NCBI GenBank assembly: GCA_033762375.1
Contig: JANRLQ010000026.1
Coordinates: 588,625-652,624, forward strand
DNA: 64,000 nt
Reading direction: 5' to 3'
From: RDXT01 sp033762375
Lineage (GTDB): Bacteria; Bacteroidota; Bacteroidia; J057
Made by a program: the position numbers and the translations under genes. The notes beneath the pieces are model-generated. The model was not told the DNA's origin. It searched no databases and was given only the letters and a program-made list of their open reading frames with translations. Below are positions 44,801 through 53,148 of this stretch, piece by piece. Within the stretch, counting starts at the first letter, position 1. Each line of letters starts with the position of its first letter.

Positions 44801-45161
44801 CGGCGTTGTAATCCCGTACCGAAATGGTCCGTCCAATATCGTCCTTGGTAATCTTGAGGCGTTTTTCGACCTGGAGCTCTACCGGCAGGCCATGGGTATC
44901 CCAGCCGCCTTTACGCTTGACCTGGTATCCTTTGAGGGTTTTGTAGCGGCACACAAGGTCTTTGATTGTGCGGGCCGATACGTGGTGAATACCGGGTTTG
45001 CCATTGGCGGAAGGAGGGCCTTCGTAGAAGGTAAACACAGGGCCACCATCCCGTGCAGAGATGCTGGCCTCAAAGGTCTGCTCTGCCGCCCACCGGGACA
45101 GGATCTCCTGATCTATATCGGGCAGCGACAGTTTTTTGTACTCCGGAAACCTTCGGGACAT
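41832..45161 (-). CDS. ileS: Isoleucyl-tRNA synthetase
   Basis: 1109 residues from the ATG at 45161 (MSRRFPEYKK); an ATG two codons further is equally possible, and the frame to 45302 would cross the promoter. It charges tRNA-Ile. The class I signature is GIHH in PSANGKPGIHHVSARTIKD (the HxGH-like site) and KMSK in DGRKMSKRLGN. The editing domain (CP1) and the eukaryote-type anticodon-binding part (LVRTVEENMDDYEPTRAIRAI) are present. The GWDTHGLPVE with a long ELQVEKRL stretch places it with the IleS2-like form. The last part (residues 1000-1109) is shared with this form. It is upstream of lspA on the same strand. Confidence 0.96.
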   Translation of the reverse strand: MSRRFPEYKKLSLPDIDQEILSRWAAEQTFEASISARDGGPVFTFYEGPPSANGKPGIHHVSARTIKDLVCRYKTLKGYQVKRKGGWDTHGLPVELQVEKRLKITKDDIGRTISVRDYNAECRKDVLMYKDIWDDLTQKMGYWVDLQNPYITFENPYIESVWHLLKRLWEKDLLYKGYTIQPYSPAAGTGLSSHELNYPGCYREVTDTSAVAQFKVIRNPHSSFLFSQDSEDVRILAWTTTPWTLPANTALAVGKNITYVWVQTFNPYTHKPVTVVLARELMGKYLTEKGQSLPLDSYTPGDKDIPWVVMGETTGAALEGIRYEQLLPYVQPEGDAFRVVTGDFVSTEDGTGIVHIAPTFGGDDFQVARQHNIPALLVRDADGNLTPLVDKRGRFVPEVTDFAGRFVKDYGQVEERSVDVDISIKLKEENKAFRVEKYKHTYPHCWRTDKPVLYYPLDSWFIRTTAVKDKLIAHNQEINWKPAATGTGRFGNWLENLVDWNLSRSRYWGIPLPVWMTEDGQEQTCIGSVAELQAAAQQAVAAGFMQAAQVEAFFQDLDLHKPGVDDLILVSPSGKPMRREADLIDVWFDSGAMPFAQWHYPFENQETFRASFPADFISEGVDQTRGWFFTLHAIAVMLEDSVAFKNVISTGLLLDKDGRKMSKRLGNAVDPFQTLSAYGADATRWYIVGNAPPWENLRFDVKGIEEVQRRFFGTLFNTYNFFALYANLTGFGYQTRIPVSHRTEIDQWIISVLNSLVRTVEENMDDYEPTRAIRAIDYFVNEQLSNWYVRLCRRRFWEGDEAAFQTLYECLETVAVLMSPFAPFYSDKLYRDLTGDTGAGSVHLAAFPTWSEAETDPAAEARMSMAQKITSLILSIRRKEKQKVRQPLTRCLVAILDPVLRQELAQVQALVAAEVNVKAIEYLAEDDALLVKTIRPNFKLLGPKAGPRIKEISAALAAFTQDDIRQIETTGRYNLLLADSTFELELSEVEIKSQDIPGWSVASEDGFTVALDITLTPELISEGVAREFVNRIQNLRKSSGFEVSDRILIRVSDQPVWRMALADWSGYVCQETLADELTWVSEAELDGGEDIEINDVTGKLFLIRVGSGY

Positions 45162-45209
45162 GGTCATTGGGGTTACAGGCAGGGTTAGGATGCCTTTCAA
45201 AACGAATGG

Positions 45210-45217
45210 CAAATATA
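45210..45217 (-). promoter_or_regulatory. -7 box of ileS
   Basis: TATATTTG, an exact TAnnTTTG on the minus strand, lies 49 bases before the ATG at 45161 and inside the longer frame, so it supports the shorter start. Confidence 0.5.
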
Positions 45218-45346
45218 TACAATCTGCCTGTATTTTTTTATGGGTAAGATTGCCATAGCGGGGATTGGGCGTGCTATAAAGTTCTGATGCCGTTACATAC
45301 ATATTTGACGTATTCCCCGTACTTTAGCCCTCAAAGCCTGATCATA

Positions 45347-46483
45347 ATGGAAAACGCCCAGCAACATATTGAGACCCTGGCGGTGCATGCCGGATATACC
45401 CACGACCTGCCATCCGGTGATGTGACACCTCCGATACACCTCAGCACGACCTTCGCGCGGCAGCCTGACGGCACGCTGGGAGACTATGTTTATACCCGCA
45501 CCCACAATCCCAACCGGCAAGCAGTGGAGCAAAAACTGGCTGCCCTGGAGGGGGCTGCGCTGGCACTGGCTTTTTCGTCAGGTATGGCTGCGATCAAGGC
45601 TGTGCTGGAGACCGTATTGGCACCGGGGGATCATATCGTATTGCCCGATGATTGCTACCACGGTACCCGCGCGCTGGTGAGTGAGCTGCTCAGTCGCTGG
45701 GGGATCACCTGGAGCCTGGCGGACATGAGTGATCCGGCGCAGGTAGCCGCTGTACTCCGGCCGGATACACGGCTGGTATGGATGGAGACACCCTCCAATC
45801 CCCTCCTGAAGGTTACAGACCTCACAGCGATCGTGGCTCTCTGCCGTCCACGGCAGATGATCACCGTATGTGACAGCACTTTTGCGACTCCGCTGCTCCA
45901 GCGCCCGCTGGACCTGGGCGTGGATGTTGTGATACACGCCGCTACCAAGTTTTTTGGGGGGCACTCAGACCTGCTCGGCGGCGTCCTGATGACCCGCCAG
46001 GCTGAGCGGTTTGGGCCGGGGCTGATGGCAGCCCAGCGTACCGGAGGTGCGGTATTGTCACCCTTTGATAGCTGGTTGCTCTACCGGAGCCTGGCTACCT
46101 TCCCACTGAGATTCAGGGCCCAATGTGCTACAGCTGAGGTAGTAGCGGCCTACCTGGCGACCCATCCGGCTATTGAGCGGGTATATTATCCGGGTCTGCC
46201 GGACCATCCCGGCCATGAGATTGCTAGTCGGCAGATGCAGGGTGGGTATGGGAGCATCCTGTCTGTCCTGGTACGGGGGGGGCAGGAGGCTGCTATGCAG
46301 TTTTGTGGACGGCTGCGGGTATTCCGGCATGCGACCAGTTTGGGAGGCGTAGAGAGCCTGGTTGAGCACCGGCGCAGTGTGGAGGGTGCCTATCCGATCA
46401 GCCCTGATCACCTGATCCGTATTTCTATCGGACTGGAGCACCCGGAGGACCTGCTGGAAGACTTGCGCGTCGCCCTGGGCTGA
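45347..46483 (+). CDS. Cys/Met metabolism PLP-dependent enzyme (cystathionine gamma-synthase/lyase type)
   Basis: 378 residues from the ATG at 45347 (MENAQQHIETLAVHAG); the frame from 45287 adds 20 residues and is less likely. The Cys/Met metabolism family joins or splits cystathionine, or makes homocysteine. Family marks are the N-terminal Y-x-R-x-H-N-P loop (YVYTRTHNPNRQAVE), the FSSGMAAI phosphate-binding loop, CDSTFATPLLQRPLD with its Asp, and the PLP-binding K201 in HAATKFFGGHSD. The substrate choice (cystathionine synthase, lyase or O-acetylhomoserine sulfhydrylase) cannot be settled by eye. The neighbouring MetE-like gene points to methionine metabolism (inference). Confidence 0.88.
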   Translation: MENAQQHIETLAVHAGYTHDLPSGDVTPPIHLSTTFARQPDGTLGDYVYTRTHNPNRQAVEQKLAALEGAALALAFSSGMAAIKAVLETVLAPGDHIVLPDDCYHGTRALVSELLSRWGITWSLADMSDPAQVAAVLRPDTRLVWMETPSNPLLKVTDLTAIVALCRPRQMITVCDSTFATPLLQRPLDLGVDVVIHAATKFFGGHSDLLGGVLMTRQAERFGPGLMAAQRTGGAVLSPFDSWLLYRSLATFPLRFRAQCATAEVVAAYLATHPAIERVYYPGLPDHPGHEIASRQMQGGYGSILSVLVRGGQEAAMQFCGRLRVFRHATSLGGVESLVEHRRSVEGAYPISPDHLIRISIGLEHPEDLLEDLRVALG

Positions 46484-46494
46484 GAGACCCGCTG

Positions 46495-47343
46495 TTAACC
46501 TTTGGCTGAGATTTCTGTTTGTTCACCCAGCCGAAGTACAAGGTGTGGCACTTTCAGGGCTTGGGCAGCGGCTACAAAGTCCTGGGGATCAGCAGTATTA
46601 AAGGCAAACATATCATAGTGGTGGGGAATAACACACCGCGCTGCACAGGCCTGCCCAAAGGCTGCTGCTTCCCGCGCATCCATATTACCCGCTACCCGGC
46701 GCTCAGGCAGGTTGCCGTTGATGGGCAAAAAAGCAATATCCACCTCATGAGGCCTTACCCATGTCTCCAGCCCGGGGTACCAAAGGGTGTCACCAGAGTG
46801 GTAGATGGCATACGGCCCAAACCGCACGATATACCCCAGGTAACAACACCGGCCCTGGTCATCCCGGTCTATCGTGTTATGGGCAGCGGGAATACCTGTA
46901 AACTCAAACCCCGCCAGGTGGAGGGTCTCCCCGTCGTTGATACCCACCGGAAACGCCGGATCACAGCCGAGCCGCTGGCATACAAAGGCACGATTGGCCT
47001 CCGGGATCAGAAAATGGGCTGCCGGACTGGCTGCCAATACGGGCCCCAGGGTCTCGGCATCCAGGTGATCGGTATGGTTGTGGGAAGACGTGACCACCGT
47101 GATCATATCCAGTAACGCTGGTGCTATCACCCGCTCGCTGATACGGGTATGTGGTTTGTCGGTCTGGGCGTATTTGAGGGAGAGCGAGTCGGACAAGTAG
47201 GGATCCAATAACAGGTGTTTTCCGGCCCACTGGATCAGAAAACCGCTTTGCCCCAGCCACCAAACCCGAAATCCCTCCTGCTTGCCAGCAGTAGCAGCGA
47301 TGTCCCGCAGGAGGCCTTCGCCCTGCTGCACCGGTCGTATCAT
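46495..47343 (-). CDS. UlaG-like MBL-fold hydrolase
   Basis: 282 residues from the ATG at 47343, chosen because its ATGA overlaps the stop of the upstream gene; the frame to 47382 is longer by 13. The fold marks differ from the enzyme at 34300: SHNHTDHLD (near residue 88) is the HxHxDH set of the UlaG-type (ascorbate-6-phosphate lactonase) branch, followed by YLGYIVRFGPYAIYHSGDT (YIVRFG then HSGDT) and PINGNLPERRVAGNM, also family marks. The UlaG group includes several unrelated activities, so the reaction is unknown. It is co-transcribed with, and translationally coupled to, the MetE-like gene. Confidence 0.85.
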   Translation of the reverse strand: MIRPVQQGEGLLRDIAATAGKQEGFRVWWLGQSGFLIQWAGKHLLLDPYLSDSLSLKYAQTDKPHTRISERVIAPALLDMITVVTSSHNHTDHLDAETLGPVLAASPAAHFLIPEANRAFVCQRLGCDPAFPVGINDGETLHLAGFEFTGIPAAHNTIDRDDQGRCCYLGYIVRFGPYAIYHSGDTLWYPGLETWVRPHEVDIAFLPINGNLPERRVAGNMDAREAAAFGQACAARCVIPHHYDMFAFNTADPQDFVAAAQALKVPHLVLRLGEQTEISAKG

Positions 47344-48377
47344 AGGCCGAGTGATTGGCGTACGTGTTTGGCAGCCTGGCACATAGCCGCCAGTTTCTGA
47401 CGGGATGCCCAGCGGGCTGTCTGGCTCAGGCCACAGTCGGGGGCAATAGCCAGTTTTTCAGCCGGGACATAGGTCAGGCACCGGCGAATACGGGCCTCAA
47501 CCTCGGCCACGGTTTCGCAGTAGTAGTTTTTGACATCAATAATGCCTACTGCTACATCCATACGCTCTGCAAAATGTGCCAGCAGCGCGATCTCGTCAAA
47601 CTCCCGGTTGGCCATCTCAATATGAATCTCATCCACGTCCAGGTCCAGGAAGTCTGGCAGCATGGGGTGTAGTTTGCGGTAGCCCACGGGCCTGCCCTTA
47701 AAATTGCCAAAACAGAGATGTGTCGAGAGCCGTACAGGCCCCCGGACACCTGCCACGGTGCGGTTAAAAATATCTACAAACCGCCGGGTGTCTTCTTTAT
47801 AGGCATAACAAGACATGGACGGCTCGTCCACCGTGATCTCCGTACAGCCTGCCGCTGAGAGTGCCAGTAATTCCTGCCGTACCAGGGGCAGAAGCGCTTC
47901 AGTCACGTCGTATCTGTCCCGGTACAATGTCCCGTCCGGGAGAAGCCTGCCGCTGAGGGTGTACGGACCCGGCACAGAAGCCTTGAGCGTAACACCGGCA
48001 GGGGCAAGGCGGCGCAGCCGCTCAAATTCCCGGACGACGCCCAGGCCGCCCGGTGCTGTGATAGGGGCGATAATCGAGTGTTTGCCGCGCTGGTCATGGG
48101 CTGGCGGGCCCCACTTGCGGGTCTCGGTATGGTTGGGTTGCAGGCCCCGCAGGTAGCCGTAAAAGGACAGGTTAAAATCCAGCCGGGTTTGTTCGCCATC
48201 GGTGATCACATCAAGACCGGCAGCTACCTGGTCGTGAATCGCAGCGATGACGGCATCTTCGATCATTTCTTCTACATCGGCCGGACCAAACTGATCCAGA
48301 TGCTGAGAGGCAAACTCCAGCCAGCCCGGAAACGGATAAGACCCGACAACAGTGGTGCGGATAGGGACAGGTTGCAT
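47340..48377 (-). CDS. MetE-like (cobalamin-independent methionine synthase, catalytic-domain only)
   Basis: 345 residues from the ATG at 48377 (MQPVPIRTTVV), the reading that matches the family; the longer frame is untenable. It corresponds to the C-terminal half of MetE, the zinc-dependent methyltransferase that makes methionine; such short core forms exist in archaea and some bacteria, sometimes with a different methyl donor. The zinc-binding set is intact: H220 and C222 in STHLCFGNFKG, E254 in IHIEMANREFDE and C315 in AIAPDCGLSQ. Motifs VGSYPFPGWLE and TVDEPSMSCYAY are typical. The folate-side N-terminal half of MetE is absent, so the donor is open. It is paired with the MBL enzyme, and a Cys/Met PLP enzyme is next door. 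Confidence 0.9.
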   Translation of the reverse strand: MQPVPIRTTVVGSYPFPGWLEFASQHLDQFGPADVEEMIEDAVIAAIHDQVAAGLDVITDGEQTRLDFNLSFYGYLRGLQPNHTETRKWGPPAHDQRGKHSIIAPITAPGGLGVVREFERLRRLAPAGVTLKASVPGPYTLSGRLLPDGTLYRDRYDVTEALLPLVRQELLALSAAGCTEITVDEPSMSCYAYKEDTRRFVDIFNRTVAGVRGPVRLSTHLCFGNFKGRPVGYRKLHPMLPDFLDLDVDEIHIEMANREFDEIALLAHFAERMDVAVGIIDVKNYYCETVAEVEARIRRCLTYVPAEKLAIAPDCGLSQTARWASRQKLAAMCQAAKHVRQSLGL

Positions 48378-48578
48378 AAGCGTAGTCAGTAGGGGTAGTG
48401 GCCGAAAAATACACAAGGCTGCGGAATTTTCCGGGAAATATTTTGGTCGTGTGGGTCGGATCTCATGCAGGTTGATTGCTGAAAAAGTAATGCCGCTGAA
48501 AACCAGGCAGATGTTATAGCTCGTATGTGTATTGCTATTTGAGAATAAAGTATTCCTAACCATTAACAGATAAAGTCT

Positions 48579-50552
48579 ATGAATTGTAACATTTTTCCTA
48601 TTGTTAATCTGTCTCTTGCTTTGCGGCGGTGGGCAGGGTGCCTGGTCCTGGGACTCTGTATGGTTGAGGCAGTGGAGGCGCAGACCTGTTACGGTATCGC
48701 TGGCAATAGCCTGATACATTTTGATGCCGCAGCTCCGGGTGTCATCCTGAGTACGCAGGCGATGACAGGTATTATGGCAGGGATGGAGGTCGCCGGGCTT
48801 GACTTCCGGCCGGCTACGGGCGAGTTGTATGCCATGGGGTACACCCAGACGACAGGTATGGCGCAGCTGTATGTGATAGATCCGGCTACAGCGGCTGCTA
48901 CGGCTATTGGTGCAGGCCCTGTGATGCTCAAGGCCAATATGGGCAAAGTCTCCATGGACTTTAACCCTACGGTGGACCGTATCCGGGTCGTGGGATCGGA
49001 TAATTCAAATTTTCGGATGCACCCTGTGACAGGTGCGGTAGTGGCCACCGATGGGGCGCTGGCGTTTGCGGCGGGTGATCCTAATGCCAGCCAAAATCCC
49101 TCAATCGGTGCTGTGGCCTATACCAATAGTTATATTGGGGCTACTGCGACCACCCTGATCAATTTTGATGATTCGCTTAATGTTTTCTGCACCCAGATCC
49201 CACCCAACAATGGGACACTCAATACCCTGGGCGGGGCAGGCATTGTGGTGAATCTTGTCAGCCCTGCTACGGATTTTGATATCTATTTTGATGCGGCAAC
49301 AGGTACCAATACCGGTTTTTTTACGGCAAACCTGAGTACGGCCGCTAACCTCTCCGCACTCTTCAGGGTCAATCTTTCCTCCGGACAGACTACCCTGGTC
49401 GGCAATATTGGGATCGGGGTACTGGTGCAGGACATTGCCTGCCAAATAGCGGCCCCTCCGGCTACACCTGCCATGGGGCCATTGGCTGTCGCCCTGAATG
49501 CCTCAGGTCACCTGATCACATTTGATACGGAGGCACCTGAGATGGTCCGTTCTCAGGTCGGGGTTTCAGGCCTGACAACAGGTCAGGTATTGGTGGGGAT
49601 GGATTTTCGCCCGGCTACCCGGGAACTGGTAGGATTAGGGTATGATGCCGCTACAAAAAACAGCCAGTTGTATACCATCAACTATACAACAGGTGTCGTT
49701 ACCGCTATCAACACAGTGCCTTTTATGTTGGAGTTAGGTACCGGTGCTGCTGTCGGGTTTGATTTTAATCCCACGGTAGATCGTATCCGGGTCGTGGCCG
49801 CCAACAACATGAACTACCGGCTGAATCCGGTTACCGGTACTATTGCAGCAACAGATATGGCACTTTCATACGCAGCCGGAGATGTCAATGCGGGTGCAAA
49901 TCCGGCCATTGCGGCGGCGGCCTATACCCAGAGCTTCAGCGGCGCTACGACGACCACCCTGTATGTATACGACGACTCCCTGAACACCCTCTGTACCCAG
50001 ATCCCACCTAATGATGGCAAGCTGAATACCCTGGGCAATTCTACTATTGTCCTGAACCTGAGCGATGCAACCCTTGACCTGGACATTTTTTATGACCTGA
50101 CGACCATGGTTAATACAGCCTATGCTGTTGCCAATCCGGCAGGAGCTACTGCCGACTTTTTATACGAGGTAAATCTGACAACAGGGGTGTTTACACTGCT
50201 GGGCAAAATAGGACAAGGCATCGCAGTACGTGACCTGGCCATCGTCCCGGATGCTGCCACTACGTCTATCGGACGGGCAGACCTGCCGGATGCCGGTCTG
50301 GTCGTCAGCCCTAACCCCACCCAGGACCTCATGACCCTCGCCTTTGACCTCATCTCATCCGGGCAGACCCACCTGGTCATGACCGATATGATGGGGCGTG
50401 TGGTGATGCAATCACCCGGCCAATACCTGACGCCCGGACACCATGAGTCAACCTTGTCAGCCCATGCGTATCCGGCTGGTATGTATATCGTGTCAGTAGT
50501 CGTGGAGGGTATCGTGCGCGGCAGTACCCGTGTACACATCCAGCGCCCCTGA
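48579..50552 (+). CDS. Exported protein with two DUF4394 domains and a type IX sorting domain
   Basis: 657 residues. An N-terminal signal peptide (about residues 1-35, ending VEAVEAQT) is followed by two tandem copies of DUF4394 (about 36-285 and 305-555): the pair GLDFRPATGELYAMGYT with FNPTVDRIRVVGSDNSNFR, and the same pattern again as GMDFRPATRELVGLGYD with FNPTVDRIRVVAANN. The repeat is clear in both halves, including TQIPPNNGTLNTLG and TQIPPNDGKLNTLG. A type A sorting domain ends the protein: LVVSPNPTQDLMTLAFD, MTDMMGRVV and YPAGMYIV. DUF4394 proteins are secreted and of unknown role. Confidence 0.9.
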   Translation: MNCNIFPIVNLSLALRRWAGCLVLGLCMVEAVEAQTCYGIAGNSLIHFDAAAPGVILSTQAMTGIMAGMEVAGLDFRPATGELYAMGYTQTTGMAQLYVIDPATAAATAIGAGPVMLKANMGKVSMDFNPTVDRIRVVGSDNSNFRMHPVTGAVVATDGALAFAAGDPNASQNPSIGAVAYTNSYIGATATTLINFDDSLNVFCTQIPPNNGTLNTLGGAGIVVNLVSPATDFDIYFDAATGTNTGFFTANLSTAANLSALFRVNLSSGQTTLVGNIGIGVLVQDIACQIAAPPATPAMGPLAVALNASGHLITFDTEAPEMVRSQVGVSGLTTGQVLVGMDFRPATRELVGLGYDAATKNSQLYTINYTTGVVTAINTVPFMLELGTGAAVGFDFNPTVDRIRVVAANNMNYRLNPVTGTIAATDMALSYAAGDVNAGANPAIAAAAYTQSFSGATTTTLYVYDDSLNTLCTQIPPNDGKLNTLGNSTIVLNLSDATLDLDIFYDLTTMVNTAYAVANPAGATADFLYEVNLTTGVFTLLGKIGQGIAVRDLAIVPDAATTSIGRADLPDAGLVVSPNPTQDLMTLAFDLISSGQTHLVMTDMMGRVVMQSPGQYLTPGHHESTLSAHAYPAGMYIVSVVVEGIVRGSTRVHIQRP

Positions 50553-50585
50553 CGGGCATCTTATAGTTGAGTGGAGTTGTGATGT

Positions 50586-50625
50586 TATGCTGAGGCCTGC
50601 TGCGGGTGCTCAGCATACCATTTTT
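50586..50625 (+). terminator. Rho-independent terminator after the DUF4394 gene
   Basis: A 9-base perfect stem (50586-50594 with 50609-50617) around a 14-base loop is followed by a run of T at 50620-50624. Confidence 0.7.
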
Positions 50626-50761
50626 GTACCGGGTGACTCACAATCAAGGTGGACCCTGTCCATACCGGCAATAGTCCTGCTTCAATGGTGCTGGTAGTCC
50701 GGCGCAGCCTACCTGGCTGGCAGTATTTTTGCCACCTTTTCCCAGATTGGGGCATCTGCAT

Positions 50762-52771
50762 ATGGCATATCACAAGACCAGGTACGAATGGGGAGCAGCC
50801 ATTACGGTAACGATGGGTTTATTTATCCTGATGGGCTTATTGTCCGTGAGGTGGTACCCTGCGCCCGGCCCTGTCCCGGTCTATCATGCAGGGACCCTCA
50901 CCGTGCGCCGGGACACGACGCCTGCGCCCGACCATATCGCCGGGCTTGATGCCTGGGAGCAGACCCGCGCATCCCTTTTGTTGCTTCGTAATACACATGC
51001 GGTATTGCCATTCGGGAGCCTGAGCGACAGACGGTTCCGGCTGGTCGTGCTTGGGGAGGCGCTCCCGGTTTTTGCCCGGACCCTGGATGCCTATACACAG
51101 ATACCGGTACGTCAGGTGCATAGCCTGCGAGATTTGTCCATCGCGGACCTCAGCATGGACCATCAGGTGATCCTGGCGATCAATACCTGGCACGGTGATA
51201 CCAGCCTGCTGCGGCCCTGGACGGAGGCGCTGGCAGCCCGTACGGAGGTAGTGGTGGTTAATTTTGGAGATTATGCTTATCTGGAACCGCTGCGGTCACT
51301 ACCCACCCTGATGCAGGTACCCGGATCAGACAGCCTGAGCCAGGCCCTGGCCGCGCAGGCATTGTTTGGGGGGGTAGCTGTCACACGGCAGACCCTGCCG
51401 CGGGGGCTTACTGCCTGGCTGAACCAGGAGGCCCTCAGCACCACCCCCAAGACCCGGCTGGGATTTGCCCCCCCGGCCCAGGTACAACTACATGCTGATA
51501 CCCTGCGCCGGATAGAGCGCATTGTGTCAGAGGCTATCGCAGCACGGGCCATGCCTGGATGTCAGGTGCTGGTCGCCCATCGCGGACAGGTAGTCTATCA
51601 TCGGGCGTTTGGGCATCATACGTATGAGCAGCAGCGCCCGGTGTCCCTGACAGACCTGTACGACCTGGCCTCAATCACCAAAGTAGCGGCTACGACCCTG
51701 GCCCTCATGAAGTTGTATGACCAGGCCAAATTGGACATCCAGGCGCCGATGGGAGCTTATTTCCGGGATCAGACCTATCTCCCGGGGCGGCCGGATGTGC
51801 CGGACACCCTGTACCGCCACCAGTGGATGGCCCTGCCCCCTGCTGCCCGGCACCTGATGGTGTCTGTACAGGATACCGTCGCCCTGGCACCTTTTTCACG
51901 GTATGCCCAGCCCCGGCGGGCGCCGGTGTACGGACTCCGGATCCAGCAATTGCTGACTCATACCTCCGGCCTGCCTGCCGGATTGCCGCCGGGGAGTTTT
52001 CCGGGCATCCGGGGCCCCTGGTTCCGGCAGACCCCACAACCCGGATTCAGCCTGGCAGTAGCCGATAGCCTGTATGCATTTGACCGGATGGGGGCTATTC
52101 TCTGGAATACGATCCTCTCAGCCGCCCCCACAGGCCGGGGCTACCGCTACAGCGACCTGAACATGATGCTCCTCCGCCGACTGGCAGATACCCTGTCAGG
52201 GCAGCCGATGGATATGTTTTTGGAGGATCAACTGTACCGGCCGCTGGGCCTTCAGACCCTGGGGTTTACCCCCCGCGAACTCAGAAATGCCACCCGGCTG
52301 GTGCCGACAGCAGGAGATGTCTGGCGCGAGCAGCTCCTGCAAGGGGTCGTACACGATCCCGCAGCAGCCCTGCTCGGAGGCGTTTCGGGGCATGCGGGGC
52401 TTTTTTCCAATGCGATGGACCTGGGAATCCTGGGGCAAATGTTGCTTAACGGCGGAACCTATGGGGGGACCCGGTTTTTCAGGCCGGAGACCGTAGCCTT
52501 GTTTACCCGGCGGCACACAGGGCACCGTGGACTGGGGTTTGATCTGCCCGCCGGACGGCGCGACTACCCGGTGGCCTATACAGCCCCAGCCACCACCTAT
52601 GGCCATACCGGCTTCACGGGTACCTGCCTGTGGGTGGACCCCGTGCACGAACTGGTATTTGTGTTTTTGTCCAACCGGGTTCACCCCGATCCTGATAACA
52701 ACCGCCTCAACACCCTCGAAGTCCGGCAGCGGGTACATCAGGTTGTGTATGAGGCGCTGATGGGGATGTAG
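50762..52771 (+). CDS. Serine beta-lactamase-fold hydrolase with GH3 C-terminal remnant
   Basis: About 669 residues from the ATG at 50762, which directly precedes a membrane span (ITVTMGLFILMGLLSV). A region of about 150 residues, QTRASLLLLRNTHAVLPFGSL with RLVVLGEALPVFARTL onward, resembles the C-terminal domain of glycoside hydrolase family 3. A class C-type beta-lactamase-like domain follows from about residue 250: SITK (S304) in LASITKVAATT, the Y-S-D motif in YRYSDLNMM near 462, and HTG in YGHTGFTG near 614. In many Bacteroidota a full GH3 enzyme is fused to such a domain; here the GH3 catalytic barrel is missing, leaving the smaller module plus an N-terminal anchor. Substrate unknown; cell-wall-related action is an inference. 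Confidence 0.85.
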   Translation: MAYHKTRYEWGAAITVTMGLFILMGLLSVRWYPAPGPVPVYHAGTLTVRRDTTPAPDHIAGLDAWEQTRASLLLLRNTHAVLPFGSLSDRRFRLVVLGEALPVFARTLDAYTQIPVRQVHSLRDLSIADLSMDHQVILAINTWHGDTSLLRPWTEALAARTEVVVVNFGDYAYLEPLRSLPTLMQVPGSDSLSQALAAQALFGGVAVTRQTLPRGLTAWLNQEALSTTPKTRLGFAPPAQVQLHADTLRRIERIVSEAIAARAMPGCQVLVAHRGQVVYHRAFGHHTYEQQRPVSLTDLYDLASITKVAATTLALMKLYDQAKLDIQAPMGAYFRDQTYLPGRPDVPDTLYRHQWMALPPAARHLMVSVQDTVALAPFSRYAQPRRAPVYGLRIQQLLTHTSGLPAGLPPGSFPGIRGPWFRQTPQPGFSLAVADSLYAFDRMGAILWNTILSAAPTGRGYRYSDLNMMLLRRLADTLSGQPMDMFLEDQLYRPLGLQTLGFTPRELRNATRLVPTAGDVWREQLLQGVVHDPAAALLGGVSGHAGLFSNAMDLGILGQMLLNGGTYGGTRFFRPETVALFTRRHTGHRGLGFDLPAGRRDYPVAYTAPATTYGHTGFTGTCLWVDPVHELVFVFLSNRVHPDPDNNRLNTLEVRQRVHQVVYEALMGM

Positions 52772-52846
52772 GTAGGAATATCCTAATGGTTAACATACCC
52801 GTCTTTGTTTCTATACCCACTCACCCCTGCAGCACAGTCTCCGTAC

Positions 52847-52886
52847 TTTTTCGTCACAAGACTCGGCGCGTCCGGCATCAGGTCGC
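52847..52886 (-). repeat. Remnant of the aspS 3' region at the left end of the island
   Basis: About 40 bases are closely similar to 59517-59556 inside aspS, with the runs GCGACCTGATG and GGACGCGCC identical. This is in the same orientation and about 6.7 kb from the native copy. The DUF2442 gene stop falls inside this piece. Confidence 0.6.
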
Positions 52887-53111
52887 AGCAGTATGTATCT
52901 TGCCCGGTGCATACGCCCGCAAAAAATCTGCGCAAAGATCAAAATCATTGGGCCAATAGATACCCCGCTGGTCTTCGTAGAGGCGTACCTGGGCGAAAAA
53001 TACAGGGTCGGAGAGCGGGGCGGTAAGGGGTGTCTTTTTTACCAGAGATTGTATATCAACCGTTTTTTCTGCCCCGTCGTGGAAGCGGAGGGATAGTAGC
53101 ATTGGTTTCAT
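52878..53111 (-). CDS. DUF2442 protein, with C-terminus ending in aspS-like sequence
   Basis: 77 residues from the ATG at 53111. DUF2442 proteins are small and often occur beside DUF4160 in pairs that look like toxin-antitoxin modules. The pattern is LSLRFHDGAEKTVDI near residues 5-19, the D-P-V-F-F segment near 35 and YWPNDFDLCADFL near 53-65. The last residues (HTAAT) are read from a piece similar to aspS, so the native C-terminus may have been replaced. A box TAGTTTTG at 53115-53122 is an exact TAnnTTTG just upstream, so it could have its own transcript. Base composition is like the host rather than the adjacent AT-rich operon. Confidence 0.7.
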   Translation of the reverse strand: MKPMLLSLRFHDGAEKTVDIQSLVKKTPLTAPLSDPVFFAQVRLYEDQRGIYWPNDFDLCADFLRAYAPGKIHTAAT

Positions 53112-53148
53112 CTGCAAAACTAAAATATAGTCAATATAATTCATAGGG

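Noticed and set aside
48378..48719. N-terminal extension of the MetE-like gene
   Set aside because: The frame upstream of the ATG at 48377 overlaps the divergent DUF4394 gene and does not match the family.
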